15,820 bases of DNA from Anaerolineae bacterium. GTDB lineage: Bacteria > Chloroflexota > Anaerolineae > B4-G1 > DUEL01. Location: the NCBI GenBank assembly GCA_029932895.1, contig JAOZPF010000032.1, positions 1-15,820 on the forward strand. Reading direction: 5' to 3'. The notes below the pieces were generated by a model, which did not search any database, was not told the origin of the DNA, and saw only the letters and a program-made list of their open reading frames with translations. Both the position numbers and the translations under genes were made by a program. Numbering within the stretch: the first letter of the stretch is position 1; the number at the start of each line of letters is the position of its first letter. Positions 1-5,746 of the stretch are shown here, one piece after another.

Positions 1-2
1 GG

Positions 3-1073
3 GACGTGCTGGTGCCGATGGTCATCGAGGAGCCCTCGGTCGTCGCCGGGGCCTCCTTCGCCGCCAAGCTGGCCCGCGCTGGGGGCGGCTTCCGCGCCGA
101 GACCACGGAACCGGAGATGATCGGCCAGATCCAGGTGCTGGACCTTCCCGACCTGGAGTCGGCCCGCGCGGCGGTGGAATCGGCCCGGGAGCTGATTCTG
201 GCCCGCGCCGACGCGGTAGACCCTGTCATCAAGCGGCTGGGCGGTGGCGCGCGCGAACTGGTGGTGCGCTCCTTGCCAGATACTCCCGCCGGGCCAATGC
301 TGGTGCTCCACCTGATCTATGACTGCCGGGACGCGATGGGGGCCAACGCGGTCAACACGGCTTGCGAGAGCTTGGCTCCTCTGATCGAGCAGGTCACCGG
401 TGGACGGGTGGGGTTGCGCATCCTCTCCAACTTGGCTGACCGGCGGTTGGTTCGCGCCTCCTGCACCATCCCGGCCGACAGTCTTGCCTTTGGCGACTTT
501 GGCGGCGAGCAGGTGGTGCGGGGGATCATTGCCGCCTGGGGATTTGCCGCTGCCGACCCCTACCGGGCAGCGACGCACAACAAGGGCATTATGAACGGCA
601 TCGACGCGGTCGCTCTAGCCACCGGGCAGGACTGGCGTGCCATCGAGGCCGGCGCTCACGCCTACGCCGCCCGTTCCGGCCGTTACACCAGCCTCTCCAC
701 CTGGGAGCAGGACGGGGAGGGTAACCTGGTGGGACGGCTGGAGCTGCCCCTGGCAGTGGGGACGGTGGGCGGGGCGACCCGCTCCCATCCCACGGCGCGG
801 GTGGCCCTCAAGCTTCTGGGGGCAAAGACCGCACGGGAGTTGGCCGAGGTGATGGGCGCGGTAGGGCTGGCTCAGAACCTGGCAGCTATTCGGGCATTGG
901 CTACCGAGGGCATCCAAAAGGGACATATGGCCCTCCACGCCCGGCAGGTCGCCATCGCTGCCGGTGCGGTCGGCGCGGAGATAGAGCAGGTCGCCCGGCA
1001 GATGGTCGCCGCCGGCACGGTCCGGCCCGACCGGGCGGAGGAAATTTTGCGGACGGTCAAGAGCGATGGATGA
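3..1073 (+). CDS. Hydroxymethylglutaryl-CoA reductase, class II (5' partial)
   Basis: Reduces HMG-CoA to mevalonate, the committed step of the mevalonate pathway, in the cytoplasm. The frame is open from the window edge, so the true start lies upstream. Comparison with the remembered Pseudomonas mevalonii enzyme suggests about 74 residues are missing. Counting from the codon at 6, the four catalytic positions are present: Glu9 in VIEEPS, Lys193 in THNKGIMNGID, Asp209 in TGQDWRA and His311 in GHMALHAR. The dinucleotide-binding motif DAMGANAVNT is at 109-118. The motif set fits the soluble class II (bacterial/archaeal) form, with no membrane segment in the visible part. The 3' end overlaps the HMG-CoA synthase frame by 8 nt, implying co-transcription. 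Class II enzymes in some bacteria work in mevalonate breakdown, but the synthase and thiolase downstream argue for biosynthesis here. NADH versus NADPH preference was not determined. Confidence 0.96.
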   Translation, partial: DVLVPMVIEEPSVVAGASFAAKLARAGGGFRAETTEPEMIGQIQVLDLPDLESARAAVESARELILARADAVDPVIKRLGGGARELVVRSLPDTPAGPMLVLHLIYDCRDAMGANAVNTACESLAPLIEQVTGGRVGLRILSNLADRRLVRASCTIPADSLAFGDFGGEQVVRGIIAAWGFAAADPYRAATHNKGIMNGIDAVALATGQDWRAIEAGAHAYAARSGRYTSLSTWEQDGEGNLVGRLELPLAVGTVGGATRSHPTARVALKLLGAKTARELAEVMGAVGLAQNLAAIRALATEGIQKGHMALHARQVAIAAGAVGAEIEQVARQMVAAGTVRPDRAEEILRTVKSDG

Positions 1074-2136
1074 CGAGCGGGGCGTGATGTTAAAGCCGGA
1101 CCGCGCGGTGGGGATCGTCGGTTATGGGGCCTATATCCCCCGTTACCGGTTGCCGGCGGCGGAGGTATCGCGCGTCTGGACCGATGGGCAGGGGGGAACA
1201 CCCATCATCGAGAAGGCGGTGCCGGGGCTGGACGAGGACGCGGTGACGATCTCGATCGAGGCCGCCCGCAACGGACTGGCCCGGGCGGGCGGGATCGACC
1301 CCGCCGAGATCCGTGCCGTGTGGGTGGGAAGCGAGTCCCATCCCTACGCTGTCAAACCGACCTCCACCATTGTCGCGGCGGCGATTGGGGCCACGCCCCA
1401 CACCCAGGCCGGGGATTGGGAGTTTGCCTGCAAGGCGGGCACCGAGGCGTTCCAGGCCGCGATCGGCTTTGTCGGTTCGGGGATGGCCCGCTACGCGCTG
1501 GCTATCGGCGCTGACACCGCCCAAGGCCGTCCGGGCGACGCTCTGGAATACACCGCCGGCGCGGGGGGCGCGGCCTATCTGCTGGGGCCAGCGGAAGAGT
1601 CATTGGCAATCATCGAAGGCTCGTACTCTTTTGTCACCGACACCCCAGATTTCTGGCGACGGGCGCAGCAGCACTATCCCTCCCACGGCGGCCGCTTTAC
1701 TGGTCAGCCAGCCTACTTCCGCCACATCATAGCCGCCACCACGGGGTTGATGGAAACGCTGGGCACGACGCCGGCCGACTATGCTTATGCCGTCTTTCAC
1801 CAGCCTAATCTCAAGTTCCCCCGCTCCGTGGCGCGCAAGTTGGGGTTCAGCCCGGAGCAGATCGCGCCGGGGCTACTGGTGAACGAGATCGGCAACACCT
1901 ACGCCGCCTCTTCGCTGATCGGCCTCACCGCCACCCTCGATGTGGCCCGTCCCGGCGACCGTATCCTGCTGGTCAGTTTCGGCTCCGGTGCAGGGTCGGA
2001 CGGCATTGCGCTGTTGGTGACAGAGAGCATCGAGGAGCGGCGGGACCAGGCACCGACCACGCGCGAGTACGTCGCTCGGCGGGAGGAGATCGACTATGCG
2101 ACCTATGTACGCTACCGGCGCAAATTGAGGGTATGA
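1066..2136 (+). CDS. Hydroxymethylglutaryl-CoA synthase, archaeal type
   Basis: Condenses acetyl-CoA with acetoacetyl-CoA to HMG-CoA. The 356-residue length and thiolase-fold sequence match the archaeal HMGS group (about 350 residues), not the longer eukaryotic/firmicute type. Diagnostic stretches are VGIVGYGAYIPRYR (15-28), VGSESHPYAVKPTST (87-101), the nucleophile Cys122 in EFACKAGT, His245 in FHQPNLKFP and Asn277 in NEIGNTYA, giving a Cys-His-Asn triad. The ATG at 1066 overlaps the reductase by 8 nt. An in-frame ATG at 1087 also leaves the whole conserved domain intact, so the start is uncertain by seven codons. The thiolase gene begins 16 nt after the stop. Known archaeal homologues bind thiolase and a DUF35 protein in one complex, and both partners are encoded next door. 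Confidence 0.95.
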   Translation: MDDERGVMLKPDRAVGIVGYGAYIPRYRLPAAEVSRVWTDGQGGTPIIEKAVPGLDEDAVTISIEAARNGLARAGGIDPAEIRAVWVGSESHPYAVKPTSTIVAAAIGATPHTQAGDWEFACKAGTEAFQAAIGFVGSGMARYALAIGADTAQGRPGDALEYTAGAGGAAYLLGPAEESLAIIEGSYSFVTDTPDFWRRAQQHYPSHGGRFTGQPAYFRHIIAATTGLMETLGTTPADYAYAVFHQPNLKFPRSVARKLGFSPEQIAPGLLVNEIGNTYAASSLIGLTATLDVARPGDRILLVSFGSGAGSDGIALLVTESIEERRDQAPTTREYVARREEIDYATYVRYRRKLRV

Positions 2137-2152
2137 GGCACGACGACCGACT

Positions 2153-3304
2153 ATGAGAGATGTAGCGATCATCGGCATCGGCCAGACCAAGGTCGGTGAA
2201 CATTGGGACACGGGGCTGCGCCATCTGGCGCTGGAACCGCTCCTGGCGGCGCTGCACGACGCCGAGATGGAGCGAGTGGACGCGTTGTACGTGGGCAACA
2301 TGCTCTCGGGCGAACTGACTGGGCAGGAGCACCTGGGCGCGCTGGTGGCAGATTTTGCCGGTCTGCGCGGGATCGAGGCGGTCAAGGTGGAGGCGGCCTG
2401 CGGCTCCGGCGCGGCAGCGCTGCGCATGGGATACATAGCCGTCGCCGGAGGAATGGCCGACGTGGTGTTGGTCGTCGGCGTGGAAAAGATGACGGACATG
2501 TTGGGGCCACAGGCGACCTCGGCCCTGGCGATGGCCGCCGACGCCGACTACGAGGTGGCCCAAGGGGCCTCCTTCGTCGCCATAAACGGGCTGCTGATGC
2601 GCCGCTATATGTACGAGTACGGCTATCGCCAGGAGGACTTTGCCCCCTTTGCCGTCAACGCCCACGCCAACGGGATGAACAATCCCTATGCCATGTTCCA
2701 CATCTCGGTCACGCCCGAATCATACGCCCGGGCGCGGATGATCGCCGATCCGGTCAACCTGATGGATTCGGCGCCGATTTGCGACGGGGCGGCGGCGGTG
2801 GTTCTAGCGCCGGCAGAGTGGTCGCCTAGTTCTAGCGCACCGGTGCGGATCGCCGCATCGGCGGTGGCGACCGATGCCGTGGCTCTGCACGACCGGCGGG
2901 ACCCCCTGGTGCTGGAGGGGGCAGCGCTATCCGCCTACAAAGCCTATGAACAAGCAGGTGTGGGCCCAGGGGAGATCGATCTCTTTGAGCTGCACGACGC
3001 CTTCAGCATCATGGCCGCTCTGAGTTTGGAGGCGGCTGGCTTTGCCCGCAAAGGCGAGGGGGTGCGGTTGGCACTGGAGGGAGAGATCACCACCCAGGGC
3101 CGTATCCCCGTCGCCACGATGGGCGGGCTAAAGGCGCGCGGTCACCCGGTTGGGGCCACTGGCGTCTATCAGGTGGTGGAACTGGTACAACAGTTGCGCG
3201 GTCAAGCTGGGGCCAACCAGGTGGCGAACGCCCGCGTGGGTATGGCCCAGAACATCGGCGGCAGCGGTGCGACAGTGATCACACATATTTTGGAAAGGGC
3301 CTGA
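2153..3304 (+). CDS. Acetoacetyl-CoA thiolase, archaeal / SCP-x-like type
   Basis: Likely condenses two acetyl-CoA to acetoacetyl-CoA and passes it to the adjacent HMG-CoA synthase. The protein is 383 residues with a full thiolase fold: nucleophile Cys83 in EAACGSGAAAL, His281 in ELHDAF, and His331 in GGLKARGHPVGATG. The C-terminal Cys of classical biosynthetic thiolases (CxGG motif) is replaced by Asn367 in AQNIGGSG, and HDAF stands where many thiolases have NEAF. Both features agree with the archaeal/SCP-x-like subgroup. Start at ATG 2153; the upstream Shine-Dalgarno is weak (GAGG at 2135-2138). It lies 16 nt after HMGS. The substrate is inferred from the neighbours, since sequence alone does not separate this group from other SCP-x-like thiolases. 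Confidence 0.92.
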   Translation: MRDVAIIGIGQTKVGEHWDTGLRHLALEPLLAALHDAEMERVDALYVGNMLSGELTGQEHLGALVADFAGLRGIEAVKVEAACGSGAAALRMGYIAVAGGMADVVLVVGVEKMTDMLGPQATSALAMAADADYEVAQGASFVAINGLLMRRYMYEYGYRQEDFAPFAVNAHANGMNNPYAMFHISVTPESYARARMIADPVNLMDSAPICDGAAAVVLAPAEWSPSSSAPVRIAASAVATDAVALHDRRDPLVLEGAALSAYKAYEQAGVGPGEIDLFELHDAFSIMAALSLEAAGFARKGEGVRLALEGEITTQGRIPVATMGGLKARGHPVGATGVYQVVELVQQLRGQAGANQVANARVGMAQNIGGSGATVITHILERA

Positions 3305-3310
3305 GTTCCG

Positions 3311-3334
3311 GGTCTCGAGCTGTACATGGAGACC
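3311..3334 (+). other. Small hairpin just after the thiolase stop
   Basis: GGTCTC (3311-3316) and GAGACC (3329-3334) form a perfect 6-bp stem around a 12-nt loop. There is no T-run after it, so it is not a good intrinsic terminator. It abuts the heptamer repeat and could act as a 3'-end stabiliser or processing point between thiolase and DUF35, but this is only an inference. Confidence 0.35.
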
Positions 3335-3403
3335 TGCAACCTGCAACCTGCAACCTGCAACCTGCAACCTGCAACTTGAAACCCGAAACCTGTAACCTGT
3401 AAC
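3334..3403. repeat. Tandem heptamer repeat, ten units
   Basis: Six perfect direct copies of CTGCAAC run from 3334 to 3375, followed by four variant copies (TTGAAAC, CCGAAAC, CTGTAAC, CTGTAAC) to 3403. All share the -AAC ending and the 7-nt period. The array fills nearly all of the gap between the thiolase stop and the DUF35 ribosome-binding site. It is non-coding: 7 is not a multiple of 3, and there is no start codon or long frame. It resembles short tandem repeats described in cyanobacteria and other large bacterial genomes, and copy number could vary by slippage. Confidence 0.93.
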
Positions 3404-3406
3404 CGT

Positions 3407-3412
3407 AGGAGG
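3407..3412 (+). promoter_or_regulatory. Strong Shine-Dalgarno of the DUF35 gene
   Basis: A perfect AGGAGG sits 6 nt upstream of the ATG at 3419 and directly after the heptamer array. It fixes the DUF35 start and is the strongest ribosome-binding site in this operon. Confidence 0.85.
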
Positions 3413-3418
3413 CATCAT

Positions 3419-3814
3419 ATGAGCGTACCGAGAGACTGGAGATTGCAACAGCAGCGATACCGCCTCGTCGGCGAGGTGTGCGATAAATGCGGAGCACCCA
3501 TCTTTCCACCCCGCGACATCTGCCCCGAGTGCGAGACCCCTGCCAAGACCCCGTTCACTTTTAGCGGTCGGGGAGAGGTCTATTCCTACAGCACCGTCTA
3601 CCATCCGCCGGCCGGCTTTGAGGAGATGGTGCCCTACACCGTTGCCCTGGTCCGCCTGGAGGAAGGGCCGCTTGTGACCGCTCAACTGACCGATGTCAAT
3701 GCAGAGCGAGTCGAGATCGGGATGCCTGTGGAGATGGTCACCCGGCGGTTGCAGGCCGATGGCGCCGAAGGTGTGATCAGCTACGGGTACAAGTTCCGCC
3801 CCGTCCTGAGGTGA
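3419..3814 (+). CDS. DUF35 zinc-ribbon / OB-fold acyl-CoA-associated protein
   Basis: The 131-residue protein has a rubredoxin-like zinc ribbon with Cys21, Cys24, Cys35 and Cys38 (CDKCG...CPEC), then an OB-fold region at about 45-130 (GRGEVYSYSTVYHPPAGF, VPYTVALVRLEEGP). This is the family arrangement. DUF35 proteins are non-catalytic partners of thiolases and related enzymes. In the archaeal thiolase-HMGS complex the DUF35 subunit bridges the two enzymes and supplies part of a shared CoA-binding channel. Its position as last gene of the operon fits that role. Start chosen from the perfect AGGAGG 6 nt upstream. The heptamer array separates it from the thiolase. Confidence 0.93.
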   Translation: MSVPRDWRLQQQRYRLVGEVCDKCGAPIFPPRDICPECETPAKTPFTFSGRGEVYSYSTVYHPPAGFEEMVPYTVALVRLEEGPLVTAQLTDVNAERVEIGMPVEMVTRRLQADGAEGVISYGYKFRPVLR

Positions 3815-3817
3815 CGA

Positions 3818-3962
3818 AACTCGGCGAGTTGACGCCAGAGAGCATCGCTACTCCTGCTCGCTATTGGCGGTCAATGTAGAGTGTTACCGTATGTCATCCC
3901 GCCCGGATGTGAATGTCCGGGCTGACAAGGCCCCTGCGGGTTCAAGCTCCCGCGGGGGCTTT
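3818..3962 (+). terminator. Structured 3' end of the mevalonate operon with terminator hairpin
   Basis: Several inverted repeats follow the DUF35 stop. AACTC/GAGTT (3818-3830) has a 3-nt loop. TTGACGCCA (3829-3837) pairs with 3865-3874 with one bulge. GCCCGGA (3901-3907) pairs with TCCGGGC (3916-3922). The strongest hairpin has arms GCCCCTGCGGG (3930-3940) and CCCGCGGGGGC (3949-3959), with one G-T wobble and an 8-nt loop, ending in CTTT. The last hairpin is the likely intrinsic terminator, although its T-tract is short. Confidence 0.65.
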
Positions 3963-3975
3963 GCGCTAATCGGGC

Positions 3976-4004
3976 GGCCTGGCACCTGGTTAGGTGCCAG
4001 AGCC
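3976..4004. other. Near-perfect 12-bp hairpin with GGTT loop
   Basis: CTGGCACCT (3979-3987) and AGGTGCCAG (3992-4000) are perfectly complementary around a 4-nt loop. GGC (3976-3978) and GCC (4002-4004) extend the stem past one bulged A. There is no T-run on either side, so it is not a standard terminator. It may be a second terminator-like structure or a REP-like palindrome. Confidence 0.6.
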
Positions 4005-4021
4005 CATCCGAAAAATACTCG

Positions 4022-4066
4022 TAGTGCGCGCTCCAGCGCGCCTTCCCGGCGCTGAAGCGCCCACTA
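4022..4066. repeat. Cruciform-like unit: two hairpins inside an outer stem
   Basis: TAGTG (4022-4026) pairs with CACTA (4062-4066). Inside are two hairpins: CGCGCT/AGCGCG (4027-4032 with 4035-4040) and GGCGCT/AGCGCC (4048-4053 with 4056-4061). All three stems are perfect. No gene or terminator explains it. It resembles a REP-like or transposon-end palindrome, but no family is recognised. Confidence 0.5.
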
Positions 4067-4130
4067 TTAACCGTCCATCTGGCTTTCCGGACAGGCTCCA
4101 AGCCATCCGGCTCGCCCAGCAGAGCTCCCT

Positions 4131-4175
4131 CCGGGGGCCGCCTCCGCCCCCCCGGGGGCTTGGTTTTTGAGCCAA
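4131..4175. other. G/C-run hairpin region followed by T5
   Basis: C/G runs in 4131-4159 can pair in several ways, for example GCCCC (4146-4150) with GGGGC (4155-4159), followed by TTGGTTTTT (4160-4168). The tail also forms TTGG/CCAA (4160-4163 with 4172-4175). It could be a weak plus-strand terminator, but the competing pairings make this uncertain. Confidence 0.3.
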
Positions 4176-4195
4176 CATCTCCCTCGAGGTCTCCC

Positions 4196-4294
4196 TAGGT
4201 GCGACGCACCTCTGGCTGATGAGAGGCCACAAGGGTCGCTCCAGTGACTATCCCATTGGCTCGAAAGCCCCGTTTTGTAGGTGCGTCGCACCTA
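4196..4294. mobile_element. 99-bp element with palindromic inverted ends (MITE-like or operator pair)
   Basis: A 16-bp sequence (AGGTGCGACGCACCT preceded by T) at 4196-4211 recurs as its exact reverse complement at 4279-4294. Each end is itself a 7+1+7 palindrome. Both outer ends carry TA, which would suit an element that duplicates a TA target, as IS630/mariner-type elements do. The 67-bp interior has no coding capacity and contains a small GGCT-CGAA-AGCC hairpin (4258-4269). The alternative is two binding sites for a dimeric regulator, since the right copy ends 38 bp before the next -35 box. No further copy was noticed elsewhere in the window. Confidence 0.4.
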
Positions 4295-4332
4295 TTTAGA
4301 CCGCCAACCCAGGTGGAGGAGCCAACCTGGTA

Positions 4333-4361
4333 TTGGCAAGAACGGGAAAATCGGGTACAAT
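4333..4361 (+). promoter_or_regulatory. Sigma70-type promoter for the FGYP-repeat protein
   Basis: TTGGCA (-35, 4333-4338) and TACAAT (-10, 4356-4361) are separated by exactly 17 nt, each matching consensus at five of six positions. The expected transcript start is near 4368, about 22 nt before the ATG at 4390. This rules out the in-frame TTG at 4333, which lies inside the -35 box. Confidence 0.8.
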
Positions 4362-4389
4362 AGAGGTGGACCAAAACGGAGGCCAAGTG

Positions 4390-5397
4390 ATGTTGCGGAA
4401 CAAATTGAGTAGAGCGCTGGTCGGCAGCGCGCTAAGTGTCGTGTTCCTCCTCGTCAGTGCCTTCCCCGCGGTTACCCGCGTGGCAGCAGGGCCTGGTTTC
4501 CAGCTCTCCTTTCCCAACGATCCATTCCAATATTTTCCCTCTACCCGCCACTATGTCCGCGGCCCGTTTCTGGAATACTATAACATGCGCGGGGGGTCTC
4601 GGGTTTTTGGCTATCCGCAGACGGAGTCGTTCTATGATTCCCAGTTCGGTCTCTGGGTGCAGTATTTCGATAATGTGCGAATGGAGTGGCACCCCTCGAA
4701 TCCCGAGCCATACCAGGTGCAACTAGGTCTCCTGGCCGAGGAACTGGGATACCGACGCGCTCCCATCTCCCCTGACCGGATACCCAATGGTGACCCCTTC
4801 CGGGATTACTTTCCAGAGACGGGGCATGTTGTCTCCTTTGCCTTCTTGACCGCCTACAACCATTACGGGCTGGACATCTGCGGTTATCCCATCGCCGAGC
4901 CTGCGCTTGAGAATGGGATTATCGTCCAGTACTTTCAGCGTGTGCGGATGGAGTGGCACCCTGAGCGTCCCCAGGGCGAGCGGGTTACCTTCGGGGCACT
5001 GGGGCTGACCTACCTGCAGCGATTCAACGTCCCGGCCGACGCCCTAGCCAGTCAGCCTAGGCCGTCGCATCCGTCCGTGCCCGTCAGCACGCAACTGGAT
5101 CAGGCGACTCTCCGCGTCCGGGCCTTTGTGCGCCGTGTAATCACGGGGCGGGAGGGCACCCAGACGGTGTACGTCTATGTCACCGACGCAGACCACCAGC
5201 CGCAGAGCGGCCTCAACGCCATCGTTGCCGTCCACTTTCCCACCGGAACCGCCCCATATCTGGCAGGGCCGACCGACGGCGATGGTATCGCCGAGGTCAC
5301 GTTCCCCATTATGCCCTCCTCACCTGGAGAGCGGATCGTGGTGGACGTTACGGTGGAGGGGCAGGCAGCGCAGACGTTCTTTCTGATCTGGTACTAG
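4390..5397 (+). CDS. Secreted FGYP-repeat protein with C-terminal beta-sandwich domain
   Basis: A 335-residue exported protein of unknown function. A Sec signal peptide covers about 1-33 (Lys/Arg-rich start, hydrophobic 10-28, likely cleavage after VAA). Two related repeats follow: about 46-110 (FGYPQTES at 73-80, VQYFDNVRMEWHP at 90-102) and about 135-195 (CGYPIAEP at 164-171, VQYFQRVRMEWHPE at 179-192). A Pro/Ser-rich linker at about 213-225 leads to a beta-rich Ig-like or transthyretin-like domain (228-335) with TQTVYVYVTDADHQP and the GDGIAEVTFPI pattern. Start chosen from GGAGG at 4378-4382, 7 nt upstream of the ATG. It has its own promoter and is probably monocistronic. The paired repeats are typical of extracellular Chloroflexota proteins and may bind cell wall or sugar, but the ligand is unknown. 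Confidence 0.85.
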   Translation: MLRNKLSRALVGSALSVVFLLVSAFPAVTRVAAGPGFQLSFPNDPFQYFPSTRHYVRGPFLEYYNMRGGSRVFGYPQTESFYDSQFGLWVQYFDNVRMEWHPSNPEPYQVQLGLLAEELGYRRAPISPDRIPNGDPFRDYFPETGHVVSFAFLTAYNHYGLDICGYPIAEPALENGIIVQYFQRVRMEWHPERPQGERVTFGALGLTYLQRFNVPADALASQPRPSHPSVPVSTQLDQATLRVRAFVRRVITGREGTQTVYVYVTDADHQPQSGLNAIVAVHFPTGTAPYLAGPTDGDGIAEVTFPIMPSSPGERIVVDVTVEGQAAQTFFLIWY

Positions 5398-5522
5398 AAG
5401 AGGAGACAGCGAGACAGGTAACTGGCCCACCGGGGGTTGTCCCTGTCTCGTTGCACGTGGTAACGCTGGCTGACGAGGCAGGCTTTGTCCTACTCTGTCC
5501 CGTCGTCAGCCGTCTCCTCTTC
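5397..5522. terminator. Nested inverted repeats between convergent genes
   Basis: Three perfect inverted pairs overlap here. CGAGACAGG (5410-5418) pairs with CCTGTCTCG (5442-5450). GGCTGACGA (5468-5476) pairs with TCGTCAGCC (5503-5511). The long-range arm GAAGAGGAGAC (5397-5407) pairs with GTCTCCTCTTC (5512-5522) and encloses both. The stop codons of the plus-strand secreted protein and of the minus-strand membrane protein both fall inside the structure. It probably acts as a bidirectional 3'-end structure, though T-tracts are missing. Confidence 0.5.
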
Positions 5523-5711
5523 CTCCCAGCCGACGATCCAGACACAGAGCCCAGCCAGGGCAATGGTGGCGATGACGAGCGCCGCCCACTGGCCTGGCTC
5601 TAGCCCTACATTGCGTGCCGAAAGGACGAGGATGACCACCATGCCAATGGCTAGGGCGAACCAGGCCGTCAGCTGGGGGTGACGTTTCACAAAAGTTATC
5701 AATCCCGACAT
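5490..5711 (-). CDS. Small two-helix membrane protein
   Basis: A 73-residue hypothetical protein. Two hydrophobic segments, about 16-32 (WFALAIGMVVILVLSA) and 43-62 (AALVIATIALAGLCVWIVGW), suggest a helical hairpin in the inner membrane. A basic N-terminus (KRHPQ) and an acidic tail (EEEETADDGTE) flank them. Start at the ATG at 5711 is supported by AGAGG-like sequence just upstream; longer in-frame versions would overlap the acetyltransferase gene. It lies 35 nt downstream of that gene on the same strand and is probably co-transcribed. Its function is not recognised. Confidence 0.65.
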   Translation of the reverse strand: MSGLITFVKRHPQLTAWFALAIGMVVILVLSARNVGLEPGQWAALVIATIALAGLCVWIVGWEEEETADDGTE

Positions 5712-5746
5712 ACTTTTCCTCTTTGAAATGAGGCCGTTTCCCTTTT

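Noticed and set aside
3334..3403. CRISPR or iteron array.
   Set aside because: Units are 7 bp with no spacers and there are no cas or replication genes nearby.
3930..3960. T-arm-like GCGGGTTCAAGCTCCCGC, suggesting a tRNA.
   Set aside because: The loop is 8 nt instead of 7, and no D-arm, anticodon arm or acceptor stem can be built around it; a terminator hairpin explains it better.
3864..4055. 63-residue plus-strand frame in the palindromic spacer.
   Set aside because: It crosses the terminator and several hairpins, and has no ribosome-binding site or recognisable protein sequence.
4216..4271. Hammerhead-ribozyme-like core: CTGATGA (4216-4222), GAG/CTC stem, GAAA (4263-4266).
   Set aside because: Stem II closes only with a bulge and a long loop. 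The best stem III partner (GGGGCT at 4155-4160) leaves stem I opening with a G-G mismatch, and using the 16-bp inverted ends as stem I leaves unpaired bases in the core.
4333..4389. N-terminal extension of the FGYP-repeat protein from TTG 4333.
   Set aside because: It would start inside the -35 box of the promoter and put a charged peptide ahead of a clear signal peptide.
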